64,000 nt of DNA from DASYXT01 sp035934555 (lineage in GTDB: Bacteria; Verrucomicrobiota; Verrucomicrobiia; Limisphaerales; UBA8199), in the NCBI GenBank assembly GCA_035934555.1, contig DASYXT010000063.1, positions 1-64,000 on the forward strand, written 5' to 3'. The translations under genes were made by a program, and so were the position numbers. Position 1 is the stretch's first letter. Each line of letters begins with the position of its first letter. Positions 1 through 7,843 of this stretch are shown one piece after another. Under the pieces are notes generated by a model. The model made no database searches, was not told the origin of the DNA, and saw only the letters and a list, made by a program, of their open reading frames with translations.

Positions 1-2
1 GC

Positions 3-122
3 ATTTTGCAAGTTTTGAGCGTGAACGCTTTTTCAAAAGAGCCTCTGGATCAAGTGCTTAAGGAAAGCGGTCCACAAGATTCAGATGAGGACATCCGCAA
101 CCAATTGATTTTCAATTACTAA
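3..122 (+). pseudogene. C-terminal tail of a transposase (partial, cut by window edge)
   Basis: The reading frame is open from the left edge of the window to a TAA at 120-122 and encodes 39 residues. It contains LQVLSVNAFSKEPLDQVL and ends in QLIFNY. This pattern (LQ-LS---F-K-P---L followed by a short acidic stretch and a Leu/Phe-rich end) is what I associate with the C-terminus of IS4-type DDE transposases, but that is recall and not a search. The start lies outside the window, so I cannot tell whether the gene is intact. The following genes (RHS fragment, recombinase relic, DUF3631 ATPase) fit a mobile or decayed region. Confidence 0.45.
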
Positions 123-135
123 TATCCGGACACCA

Positions 136-405
136 GTGATGATCTTTATAGTTTTGGGAATTCTGCTGTGTATCCCGGCAGGCCGTCTGGTCTGGAGAAC
201 AGTTTCGTCTCGCCTACCCAAAACCATCCCAGAGTTGGTGTCCAGGGGCCAGTCCGCTGAGCTTCAACACAAAGATTTTGGAGGGATCTCAATCGGAAGC
301 CTATCGCTCGCGCGGAGACAGGCCGTGGTTTTGTTTTGTGGCCTGGCCGTTCTTGGAGTCGCGTTGGTGGTCGTCGGCATCGATCTCGCGACGCAGAAGT
401 CATGA
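136..405 (+). CDS. small two-helix membrane protein, unknown function
   Basis: This 88-89 residue protein starts at GTG 136 or, equally well, at the adjacent ATG 139. It has a hydrophobic segment at about residues 2-18 (IFIVLGILLCIPAGRLVW) and a second at about 63-83 (AVVLFCGLAVLGVALVVVG). A polar linker of some 40 residues sits between them, so both ends probably face the same side of the membrane. It lies 13 bases after the transposase tail and upstream of the RHS fragment. I recognise no family. The regular hydrophobic pattern argues for a real gene, but it could be a remnant. Confidence 0.45.
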   Translation: MMIFIVLGILLCIPAGRLVWRTVSSRLPKTIPELVSRGQSAELQHKDFGGISIGSLSLARRQAVVLFCGLAVLGVALVVVGIDLATQKS

Positions 406-610
406 GGCTGAGGTTTTGGCATTAACTCAATTGAAAGCGACCGCGCCAGCTTCTTCTTTTAGCTATTGCCTCGGCCGCCAGGAACGACGGCCAGGGCTCT
501 CCGCCTGTCGCCGGCCAGGCCGCTCCCGGGGCACTTTCCGAAAAACCGCCTGTTCAGCAAAAAGGGCGTATTGGCCCGTAAACAGGCCACTTCCTGCAAA
601 GTCGCGGACT

Positions 611-1270
611 ACCAACTTAGGCCCCTTCGGGGAGGTCATCCGCGCCACAGGCCCCATAGCCAGGGCAAACCCCTTCCGGTTCTCGACCAAGTATCAGGAT
701 GACGAGACCGATCTGCTTTGTTACGGGTATAGATACCTCCTTGCTTCGACAGGACGGTGGCTGAGCAGAGATCCGGCAGAGGAAATCGGGGGCTTTAACC
801 TCTATGCGCCTACACCTGACGATCTACTGAACTTCGTGGATCCACTTGGGCTTTGCGACTGCAAGTGTGTTAGGGTCCACTTATCGTTCGATCCGAAACA
901 CTATCCAGGCTTTTACAACTTTACACCACAAGGCCAAACGCAGTCGACCAGGCGGTTTGGGGTGGACATTACAGCCGCGTGGCAGGTGACCAAGGATAGC
1001 GATCCAACGCAGTGCAAATACTACATTAGCGAAAACGGTCAGATTGCCGCATCCGGGCCCGACCAATCGCCAGGCACCCACCAGTTTACAGGCGAAGAGA
1101 CTCAGGTCGGCCAGACGACGTCAGACGGAAGTGGTATCCCTGCAACCTACGCTGGCACCTACAGTATCCAATATGACCTTAAGATAACCTATAGATGTCA
1201 TGGAACAGATGGAAAAGACAAGTTCGGTCATCTGACCATCAAGAGGTCGAGAGAGAAAACTCTCAAGTAG
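611..1270 (+). pseudogene. 3' fragment of an RHS-repeat protein with variable C-terminal tip
   Basis: The frame encodes GPFGEVIRATG, then FSTKYQDDETDLL, YGYRYLLASTGRWLSRDP and NLYAPTPDDLLNFVDPLGL, which is the RHS-repeat-associated core that closes the RHS shell. About 135 residues of unrelated sequence follow, rich in Cys, Gly, Thr and Tyr, ending at a TAG (1268-1270). That is the usual place for a polymorphic toxin or effector tip. The frame stays open back to about 278, but residues before GPFGEV look like out-of-frame, low-quality protein and overlap the preceding small gene. The several-hundred-residue RHS repeat region is therefore missing. I read this as a truncated orphan RHS tip. In this core the usual YYYGYRYY is YGYRYLL. 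I cannot assign a toxin fold. Confidence 0.6.
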
Positions 1271-1277
1271 GCTTCAT

Positions 1278-1664
1278 ATGATAAAAGCAATTCTCCTGAC
1301 GGCTTTAATGTGCGCCGGTTGCTGTGATCCTCACCGCAACCAACAACCGTCCAACACTTCGGATCAGTATCGGGACGCGGTCAATCCTATCTTGGTCGCA
1401 CATTCGGCTGAGGACATTCAGTCCAAATCCTGGACAAACTCTGAAAACCATGTCATGCAGTTCCAGAGCTGGGTCCCGGTCATCACCAACAGGAACGAAG
1501 TGATAGAGGTCGCAACCTACCGCGATGAACGCACAAAGAGCGTCACCACGCTGGAATTCTACCGAGTTCTTCTCGAGGTAGGGTCTTCTCGCGCACGGGA
1601 CTATGTTCTCCTTGATTATGACAATGCTGGAGGGTACATTAGGGTACATGCAGTTGCACGGTGA
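1278..1664 (+). CDS. small putative lipoprotein downstream of RHS tip
   Basis: This 128-residue protein starts with a short charged and hydrophobic leader ending in LMCAGCC at about residues 10-16. That is an acceptable type II signal peptide (lipobox CAGC), so it is probably a lipoprotein. The rest is polar with no recognisable domain. It begins 7 bases after the RHS-tip stop codon, and the next gene overlaps its 3' end, so the three are likely co-transcribed. In RHS loci the gene directly after the tip commonly encodes the immunity protein. That role is possible here from position only. Confidence 0.5.
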   Translation: MIKAILLTALMCAGCCDPHRNQQPSNTSDQYRDAVNPILVAHSAEDIQSKSWTNSENHVMQFQSWVPVITNRNEVIEVATYRDERTKSVTTLEFYRVLLEVGSSRARDYVLLDYDNAGGYIRVHAVAR

Positions 1665-2229
1665 ACTGAGGACCGCCGGTACACTAACTGTGAAATTGGT
1701 CCTCGCCGCAGTTCCCGCCATAGGGCTGCTCATCTGTACTTTCGCCGTCTGTCGCGTCTGGTGGCGGCCCTACGGTCACCGCGAGGCTTACATGCGTTTG
1801 GTCGACAGGGCTCTCCATGACTACGCCAGCGATCATGGCGGCACCCTTCCAGACGGACCAGATCCTTACTCAGCCCTAGCCAAGCTTTACCCGAAGTACG
1901 ACGGCAGCGATGGATCTGAGCTTGCAGGGTTGACCGGAAATATCGCCCAAGTGACAAACGCCCTCAGGCTGCACAGGTCAATTTCAAACTTTACAAGCTT
2001 CGTTTATGTCCCTGGGTTACACGAGAATGCCAACCCAAACCTCGCCGTACTTTGGGAGAAACATGCTTACCTCCTCGGCAGCGGCGCTGTTACGCCGTTC
2101 GCAACAAGACCGGTACTCCTGCTCAGCCGCGATTTCACGAACGTGCCAATCGCCGGGTGGAAGGAGTTCGAAACCCAGCAGGTAATACTCCAGCGCCATA
2201 GTATGGTGCCAAGTAAACCCGCTCCTTGA
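1648..2229 (+). CDS. single-pass membrane protein, unknown
   Basis: The best start is ATG 1648, which overlaps the end of the preceding lipoprotein gene by 17 bases. The frame is open back to 1603. The 193-residue product has one transmembrane segment at about residues 14-35 (VKLVLAAVPAIGLLICTFAV), followed by WWRPYGHR and a mostly soluble domain with an early helix (YMRLVDRALHDYASDHGG). That arrangement resembles verrucomicrobial proteins in which a membrane anchor is followed by a pilin-like long helix, but I cannot name a family. Position suggests it belongs with the RHS tip and lipoprotein. Confidence 0.5.
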   Translation: MQLHGELRTAGTLTVKLVLAAVPAIGLLICTFAVCRVWWRPYGHREAYMRLVDRALHDYASDHGGTLPDGPDPYSALAKLYPKYDGSDGSELAGLTGNIAQVTNALRLHRSISNFTSFVYVPGLHENANPNLAVLWEKHAYLLGSGAVTPFATRPVLLLSRDFTNVPIAGWKEFETQQVILQRHSMVPSKPAP

Positions 2230-2274
2230 GATCAGCAGCGTCTCGCATCGTCACATCTTAACGGAAATGGGAAA

Positions 2275-2400
2275 ATGGATCACATCTTCGGAGTCGATCT
2301 GAGCACGATCGCCAATTGGTTGGGCCACGTGAGCCTCAACACCTTGAGACCAAACGCGCGGCCCTGGCTACAGCAAAGCCTAATTGCCGGGCAGAAAGTT
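2275..2400 (+). pseudogene. relic of a tyrosine recombinase / phage integrase C-terminus
   Basis: From 2287 the frame reads GVDLSTIANWLGHVSLNT, which matches the box II region of tyrosine recombinases (GVDL--I--WLGH-S--T, containing the conserved His). Directly afterwards the homologous reading moves to the next frame, LETKRAALATAKP, which fits the end of such proteins (normally ...NRYA--DLE-K--AL). About eight codons, including the catalytic Tyr, appear to be deleted at the junction near 2341. No N-terminal catalytic Arg region is visible upstream. The rest of 2230-2620 contains nothing else I can support. Confidence 0.6.
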
Positions 2401-2620
2401 GCGCACGGCCTAAAGCAAAGCACCAAAGCCTGGGGAGTATTTTCGGCCGCATCTCAACAAATGACATTTCTGAACGCAGCCGCACAGGAATCGTCATCGG
2501 CACAGAACGAAGCGCGCGACACGACGCCACGGGACGGCCATGCCGCCGAATGATCCTCCGGAAACCTGGTTTCCGCTACGAACAGCTCTTGCGTGGCTCG
2601 CACCGGGGCATCTGCTCGGG

Positions 2621-4021
2621 TTAATCGGGTATGCCAGGCTGCTTACTCCCATCAGGTGCCGGCAATGCCGCCGCCGCCTGCCCTCCGCCGCCTGCCGCGG
2701 GCGCTGCCGGCCCTGTCTCGGGAACCGGCCGCAATTCGTCCAGCAACGCGCGCAGTTCGGATTTCGCCACGTAGCGCAGACAAAGCTCCGTCAACTCCTC
2801 CCGTTCGTAGCCTTTCGCCTGCTCCCCATCGACGCGCAGGTTGCGCGGCCGGATGCCATACGGTTGCAACTGCCGCGCCAGCCACCGCTCGTCAATCGGT
2901 TTGCCCCGCAATAAACTCCCCCACGGCCGCCCCGGAAACTCCGTCAGACGCCGCACCAACTCCGCACTGAACATTCGCTCGATGTCCGCATGCGCAAATT
3001 GCATCACAATGTCGAACAGCAGCCGCGCAATCGGATTCGACTCCGGCGCCGTTGCCATCCCCACCGCCGCTTCCCGCGCCCGCTCCGGCCACCGCCCCCC
3101 GGCCAGGTCCGCTATCACCAGCAGCGGTTCCCAAATGTCCGCCGCACGGTCGTTGAGTTCCCCCGGCAGCGCCGGCTCCGCCGCCGCAATCGCCTTCGCG
3201 TGGTCCAGCACAAACCGCAGGCATTTGGATTTCAAATCCCCAGGGTCGAACTTCCTTAGCCGCTCGCAAGGCTCATCCGGCTTCTTGCGGTGCATCCGAA
3301 ATACAATGCAGCGGTCAGCCAGCGTTAGCGGCAGCGGACCTATCCGCGCGATCACCTTCGGGCACCAACAGGAGAATCGAGCAATATCGGGATTATAGCC
3401 GCTCGTGCTCCCCGCCGCCAACGGCCCCTCCTCCGGCCTCGTGGCGCCGTTCCCGTTCCCCGCCCCGCCGCTGCCCCTTACCGGCCCGGGCGAATTGACC
3501 GCCCGCAACACAAACGAAGTCTTCCGCGAATAGCTCGCATTGATGATTCCTCTCAGCTCGTCGTTCCCGGCGAGAAACGTGTCGGCTTCGTCAATCAGCA
3601 GCGTCGGTTGTATCCGCGCAATCACCCGGAAAAACGACGGCGCCGTCACATTCGACGCCACCACCGCTCGGTTGGTCAACTCGCTCAACACACTGATCAA
3701 CGTGGACTTGCCGCACCGGTGTTCGGGCGATTCCAGCCCTATGTAGGTAGTGATGTCCCGATACAGATACGCAAACGTGTGGGGCACAAACAGCGCCAGG
3801 GTTTCCGGCGCCCACTTCGGCAGCACCACCACGCGTGTCATCGCCTCCACCAACGCGTCCAGCAACCGCGCCCCATCCACCGGCTCCGGCCAGGGCTTCA
3901 CCGGCGGCAGCGCCAGCACGTCCCGCAAGTACTCGTCCAGACCATTCGCACCCCCCGGCGGCTCCGCTTCGCCCGGCGCCTCCATCGCCTTGTCGTCCTC
4001 CAACGCCCGCTCAGTCTTCAT
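2621..4021 (-). CDS. DUF3631-domain ATPase (plasmid/phage-type)
   Basis: The 466-residue protein has a degenerate Walker A (ESPEHRCGKSTLIS, about residues 97-110), a Walker B (TLLIDEADTFLAG, about 140-152) and the DUF3631 signature DIWEPLLVIADLAGGRWPERA in the middle-to-C-terminal part. DUF3631 proteins are found with primases and replication modules of phages, plasmids and integrated elements, where they are thought to act in replication. The C-terminus is a low-complexity Ala/Gly/Pro tail. It lies convergent to the recombinase relic, and no primase is adjacent, so the module appears incomplete. The start codon ATG at 4021 is preceded by GGAAAGATTCA, which contains a GGA-type ribosome site. 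Confidence 0.75.
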   Translation of the reverse strand: MKTERALEDDKAMEAPGEAEPPGGANGLDEYLRDVLALPPVKPWPEPVDGARLLDALVEAMTRVVVLPKWAPETLALFVPHTFAYLYRDITTYIGLESPEHRCGKSTLISVLSELTNRAVVASNVTAPSFFRVIARIQPTLLIDEADTFLAGNDELRGIINASYSRKTSFVLRAVNSPGPVRGSGGAGNGNGATRPEEGPLAAGSTSGYNPDIARFSCWCPKVIARIGPLPLTLADRCIVFRMHRKKPDEPCERLRKFDPGDLKSKCLRFVLDHAKAIAAAEPALPGELNDRAADIWEPLLVIADLAGGRWPERAREAAVGMATAPESNPIARLLFDIVMQFAHADIERMFSAELVRRLTEFPGRPWGSLLRGKPIDERWLARQLQPYGIRPRNLRVDGEQAKGYEREELTELCLRYVAKSELRALLDELRPVPETGPAAPAAGGGGQAAAALPAPDGSKQPGIPD

Positions 4022-4141
4022 TGAATCTTCCTTTCTAATCGTTCATGCACCGGCTATCGCTATATCAGCTATGTGAATGCAGCGATTTCCGGGCCAATCC
4101 CACGCCTCCCTTCTCACCGCGGCGGCGTTCTCCTGCGCCCC

Positions 4142-4228
4142 GGGACGCTGGGACGCTACCGGGACGGATAGTGGGACGGATGCAAAATCAAAATCGCCCG
4201 TATTTACCGGCCTTGGGACGATGGGACG
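4142..4228 (+). repeat. cluster of short GGGACG repeats upstream of the DUF3631 gene
   Basis: The hexamer GGGACG occurs at 4142, 4150, 4161, 4173, 4215 and 4223, mostly 8-12 bases apart. The cluster lies 120-210 bases upstream of the DUF3631 ATPase start. Short iterated motifs beside replication genes can be iterons, but it could also be the decayed end of a coding region. A minus-strand frame here gives Pro/Val-rich protein with no recognisable domain. Confidence 0.35.
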
Positions 4229-4430
4229 GCTGTACACCCCCAAGCCACCCCCCCTGCACGTCCTGCCTCCAGGTTCGCCCAATTTCACCGAATTTCACAT
4301 TCTTACGGATAATTTCACTTCCCTTCCCTCGCCTCAATTTGCACCAAATTAAGCCTACTTGCGCTAAATTGCGTCCAATTAAGCCACAAACTCTGCCCAT
4401 GCACTTTTGGTGTGGGCGGCTGCCGTCACC

Positions 4431-4610
4431 CGTTCTTTGCGCCTTCGCGTCTTTGCGTCTTTGCGTCTTTGCGTTCGCGTTAGGTCTTCGCAGTGGGTCA
4501 CCGGATTAACGCAAAGACGCAAAGGCGCGGAGACGCAAAAGTCAGTTCCAATTCTTTGCGCCTTCGCGTCTTGGCGTCTTTGCGTTCGCGTTAGGTCTTC
4601 GCAGCGGGTC
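4431..4610. repeat. GC-rich direct and inverted intergenic repeats (TTTGCGTC type)
   Basis: A unit reading TTCTTTGCGCCTTCGCGTCT, continuing to GCGTTAGGTCTTCGCAG and GGGTCA, occurs at about 4432-4500 and again at about 4552-4610. The first copy carries extra tandem CTTTGCGT units. Between them, 4507-4540 holds the reverse complement type (AACGCAAAGACGCAAAGGCG), so the block can fold into a long hairpin. Further on, 4672-4730 carries repeated TTGATCCGAG / AATCCG units. I found no gene in 4022-4857. This looks like repetitive intergenic DNA associated with the mobile region. Confidence 0.65.
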
Positions 4611-4857
4611 AAGGCAGAATTAATCTTCCGAACGCGGATGAGACCTCGGATCACTCCCCCCACCCAATCTGATCCGACTTCAATCCGGGTTGATCCGAGT
4701 TGATCCGAGTTAATCCGGCATAATCCGACTTGGAAATTCCGGCTGCGGCTGACTCGGTTCTGCTTTGGCACAAATCGAAAATCCACCGGGGGGGGGTAGG
4801 TGAGCACCTACTTTGCTTCGCTGGCCGATTTGGTAAAAACTCTCTGAATCGAGGATT

Positions 4858-5145
4858 ATGAAAACGCTCTTACGGGATAGACGTACGGCATGTTATTTTC
4901 AGGGGCTGTCCGATTGGACACCCTCGGCCAATAACGCTTTCGACTTTCACGAGCCCGAGCGGGTCGTTCGGTTTGTGCGCCTCGCCGGGTTAAACCTGCG
5001 CGAGGTGGAAATCGTTTTCGCGTTCGATCAGCCGGGTTACAATATTTCTTTGCCCATCGACGCGCGATTCGATCATCCGCTGGCTCCGCCCGGTTCCAAT
5101 ACCGCCTCTCCGGAATCCCTGACCCCCTCTCAACTTCATACTTAA
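4858..5145 (+). CDS. small conserved-looking protein, unknown function
   Basis: The 95-residue protein starts MKTLLRDRRTACYFQGLSDW and continues through AFDFHEPERVVRFVR and VEIVFAFDQPGYNISLPID. The start is supported by GAGG five to eight bases upstream of the ATG. It has no signal peptide or membrane segment. I associate this layout (MxxLLR...YFQG...W....AFDF......FVR.....VE.V..FD.P.Y...LP.D) with short uncharacterised proteins of Planctomycetes and Verrucomicrobia, from memory only. The last 20 residues are Ser/Pro/Thr-rich and may be an extension. It stands alone and runs convergent to the cytochrome gene. Confidence 0.6.
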   Translation: MKTLLRDRRTACYFQGLSDWTPSANNAFDFHEPERVVRFVRLAGLNLREVEIVFAFDQPGYNISLPIDARFDHPLAPPGSNTASPESLTPSQLHT

Positions 5146-5213
5146 ACGCGGATGCCAGGTGACCATCGCGCTGAGCTGCTCTGACAACCTGGTGACCTGA
5201 TACCGCGGCCTCC

Positions 5214-6977
5214 CTATTTGGGCAACGGCTCAGGAGCTTCCTCTTCCTGTTGGGTCTTAGGTTGGGCAGCTTCCCGGCCACGTTCGCCAGCATTCTGTTC
5301 GAGCGGATGTTCCTCCGCCTGCCAATGCCGCGACACCTTGCCGCCCCAGCAGGCCCAGTTCAGCGGATACACGTCCGGATCGAAAATCACGTGGTAAAAG
5401 TGCCAGACCACAATTGCCAGGCAGGCGAGAATCGCCTCGTAATAGTGAATTGTCAGACCCACATCCACCGCCCAACGCGGCAGGAACCGCGTCACATCCA
5501 TTTTGAACCAAATCATCAGCCCCGTGACGCCCATAATGATCGTGCCCCAGATCACCGCCCAATACTCCATTTTCTCCGCATAGCCGAACCGGCCGATTTT
5601 CGCCTTCTCGGGGGCCACGCCGAGCAAGTAACGTGCGTTTTGCACCAGGTCCCGCAAATCCTTCAAACTCGGGAACAAATCCTTTACCAATTGCCGCCCC
5701 TGTTGCGTGCGCAGGATATAGACCAGGTGATAGGCTCCGACGACCAGCAGCACCACACCGGCCACGCGATGGGTCCAGCGCCGGAACGGCTCGTTGGAGC
5801 CGAGCGCTTTGCCTATCCAGGAATCGGGGAACTTCAGTGCAAAACCGGTAACCGCCAGCACAATAAAACTGACCGCCAATATCAGGTGCTGGTACCGCTG
5901 CGACCGGCTCATCCGCACCACCGATAGGTCGGCCAGCCGATACCGCGCGGCCACTTTCCTGCCAAACACCAGGAGGTTGTGAGCGAGCATGAAGCCGATC
6001 GTCACCACGATCAGCCCCAGGTACACCCGCCGCACCCACCAGTTAATCTTGTCGCCCACACCGTCCCCGCTGCTCGCCGCCGACACATCCACATGCACTT
6101 TGCTCTGGGCGAAATTGGCCGTCGCGCCCGGATGACATTTGCCGCACGTCACCACCAGGTTGGCCTTGTTAATCGTCGAGCGCGGGTCCGACGAGGGCAG
6201 TATTTTATGAACGCCATGACAACTGGCGCAGTTCGCCGCCAGGGTGGAGCCGTATTGCGCCGCCAGGCCGTGATAGCTTTCAAAAAACGTCTTCACCCGG
6301 TCCGCCGGCAGGTTGTACTTGGTATTGAGCCGCTCGGAAGCGTGACAATTACTGCAAATATCCGCCGAAATTTTTAGCGGCGAACTGCTTTTGAGTGCGA
6401 CAATTTTGTGCTCCGAATGGCAATCGGTGCAGGTTGGCGCATCGCGATGCCCGGCGGCAATCGCCTGGCCATGCACGCTTTCTTCGACATCTTTGGCGGC
6501 CTGCTCGTGGCACCTGCCACACGTTTGGGCCAGGCGTGAGTAGTGCAGCGGGGATTCCGGCGAAGCGGGCGGCAGAATGGTGTGGCCATCGTGGCAATCG
6601 CTGCAGGTTGCCGCGGTGGCTTCCCCGCGCGCCACTGCCAGCCCGTGCACACTCGCGCCGTAACTGACCGACTCGGTCTCGTGGCACGCGGCGCAATCCG
6701 GCGCCTTGGCCGCCACATTGTCATCGGGATGCTTAACCGTCAGGTCGCTGTGGCAACTCACGCACGAGTTGGTTTTGTGGATCGAAGCGCGCAACTTCGC
6801 TTCATCGACAAATAACGATATTCCCTTTCCGGCGCTGTTGGTCTTGAAGAGGGTCTTATCGGAGTGGCAATCCAGGCAGGCGCTGTCCTTAATCGCGGCA
6901 GCACCCATCGCGTTGCCAACGCAAATGAGAAGTAATCCCAGAGCCGCCACCCAGGCGAATGGCTTTCGAAAGACCAT
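5214..6977 (-). CDS. nine-heme cytochrome c fused to a membrane cytochrome b domain
   Basis: The 587-residue protein has a signal peptide (about residues 1-26), then nine CxxCH heme c motifs at about residues 34, 72, 95, 125, 153, 183, 208, 250 and 278. From about 313 on it has several membrane helices of cytochrome b561 type, with conserved His residues (for example in FMLAHNLLVFGR, RWTHRVAGVV and IHYYEAILA). The tail is charged (EEEAPEPLPK). The layout suggests electron flow between the quinone pool, via b hemes in the membrane, and a periplasmic heme wire, as in quinol dehydrogenases of the NrfH/NapC functional class, although the fold differs. It follows a membrane-protein gene on the same strand. 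Electron donor and acceptor cannot be read from sequence. Confidence 0.85.
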   Translation of the reverse strand: MVFRKPFAWVAALGLLLICVGNAMGAAAIKDSACLDCHSDKTLFKTNSAGKGISLFVDEAKLRASIHKTNSCVSCHSDLTVKHPDDNVAAKAPDCAACHETESVSYGASVHGLAVARGEATAATCSDCHDGHTILPPASPESPLHYSRLAQTCGRCHEQAAKDVEESVHGQAIAAGHRDAPTCTDCHSEHKIVALKSSSPLKISADICSNCHASERLNTKYNLPADRVKTFFESYHGLAAQYGSTLAANCASCHGVHKILPSSDPRSTINKANLVVTCGKCHPGATANFAQSKVHVDVSAASSGDGVGDKINWWVRRVYLGLIVVTIGFMLAHNLLVFGRKVAARYRLADLSVVRMSRSQRYQHLILAVSFIVLAVTGFALKFPDSWIGKALGSNEPFRRWTHRVAGVVLLVVGAYHLVYILRTQQGRQLVKDLFPSLKDLRDLVQNARYLLGVAPEKAKIGRFGYAEKMEYWAVIWGTIIMGVTGLMIWFKMDVTRFLPRWAVDVGLTIHYYEAILACLAIVVWHFYHVIFDPDVYPLNWACWGGKVSRHWQAEEHPLEQNAGERGREAAQPKTQQEEEAPEPLPK

Positions 6978-7094
6978 AAGTCAATCCAGTGTCTGGTGGG
7001 TGTCCCATAAATTCTTTCCATGGATTGCTGTTTCCTTCGCATTTATTGACCAGTCTGTCCCCGCCGCCTCTGCGGTTCCCCCGGCCTTCGGCCC

Positions 7095-7724
7095 TCAAAT
7101 GCAAACCAAGGTGTCGTCCGTCTCCACGGGCGTCAACCGCATCAGCCCGCAAGCACACCGCGTGTCTGGTCCCCCCGTCAGCAAGCGTAGCGTCTGATTT
7201 TCCACCTGGAGAATCTTTTGCGACCCATGGGCGCCTGCCGGGTTTTCCCAGCACCAGCGTCCCTGCAACGCTTCGAGGTTCAGGCGGTCACGCGCACAAA
7301 TCGGATGCGCCGACCCGCTCGGGCAGGGAGCCTTAGCCTCAACTGAGTTTCTGGCCCGGGCCTGTGCGCTTGCGCCGGCTGGGGCGTTTTCAAAGCCCAA
7401 CAGGGCCCACATCACCGCATAAATCAGCCAAAAGGCCGCCAGGCACAGCACTGAAAGTCCCTCAATCTGCCGCGCGGTTAATGCCGCGCCCGACGCGTGC
7501 AGCACCGTGAAGATAACGGCGGGAAAGATGAGGGAGATCAGCAGCGCTTGCCAGCGTGGCAACCGGGCCGCGCCGATCATCATCCCGGCTAGCGCCGCAC
7601 AGATGATTGTCCCTAGGAAACTGAAGATCAGCGTTAGCAGAACCACGAAGAACACGGCGACACTCCACCCCACAACAAACCGGACCGCCTGCCTGAGAAA
7701 AGGGGCCTGCATGGCCGCGCACAC
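7095..7724 (-). CDS. four-helix membrane protein with small C-terminal domain, unknown
   Basis: The 209-residue protein has about four hydrophobic segments in residues 13-115 (such as VAVFFVVLLTLIFSFLGTII and LLISLIFPAVIFTVL). A soluble C-terminal domain follows, with LQGRWCWENPAG and ILQVENQTLRLLTGGPDTRCACG. I do not recognise the family. It lies 117 bases upstream of the multiheme cytochrome on the same strand and may be transcribed with it, which would suggest a supporting role in that electron-transfer unit. A start at the internal Met5 is also possible. The gene diverges from the phosphofructokinase gene. Confidence 0.55.
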   Translation of the reverse strand: MCAAMQAPFLRQAVRFVVGWSVAVFFVVLLTLIFSFLGTIICAALAGMMIGAARLPRWQALLISLIFPAVIFTVLHASGAALTARQIEGLSVLCLAAFWLIYAVMWALLGFENAPAGASAQARARNSVEAKAPCPSGSAHPICARDRLNLEALQGRWCWENPAGAHGSQKILQVENQTLRLLTGGPDTRCACGLMRLTPVETDDTLVCI

Positions 7725-7843
7725 TTTAATAATGCGTACTGCTGCCGCGAGTATGTAAATCTAATGCCCCGTGTCAAGCGCGCATTCAGTCTTATCCGCC
7801 TTGCGCTGCCTGGCAAATCGCTCGACACTTCCGCCGGGTTCAC

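Noticed and set aside
4431..4610. Possible CRISPR array
   Set aside because: There are only two long copies plus an inverted copy, with no regular spacers and no cas gene.
4379..4807. 142-residue minus-strand frame in the repeat block
   Set aside because: The translation only reflects the CGCAAAGACGCAAAG repeats (RTQRRQDAKAQR) and is not a protein gene.
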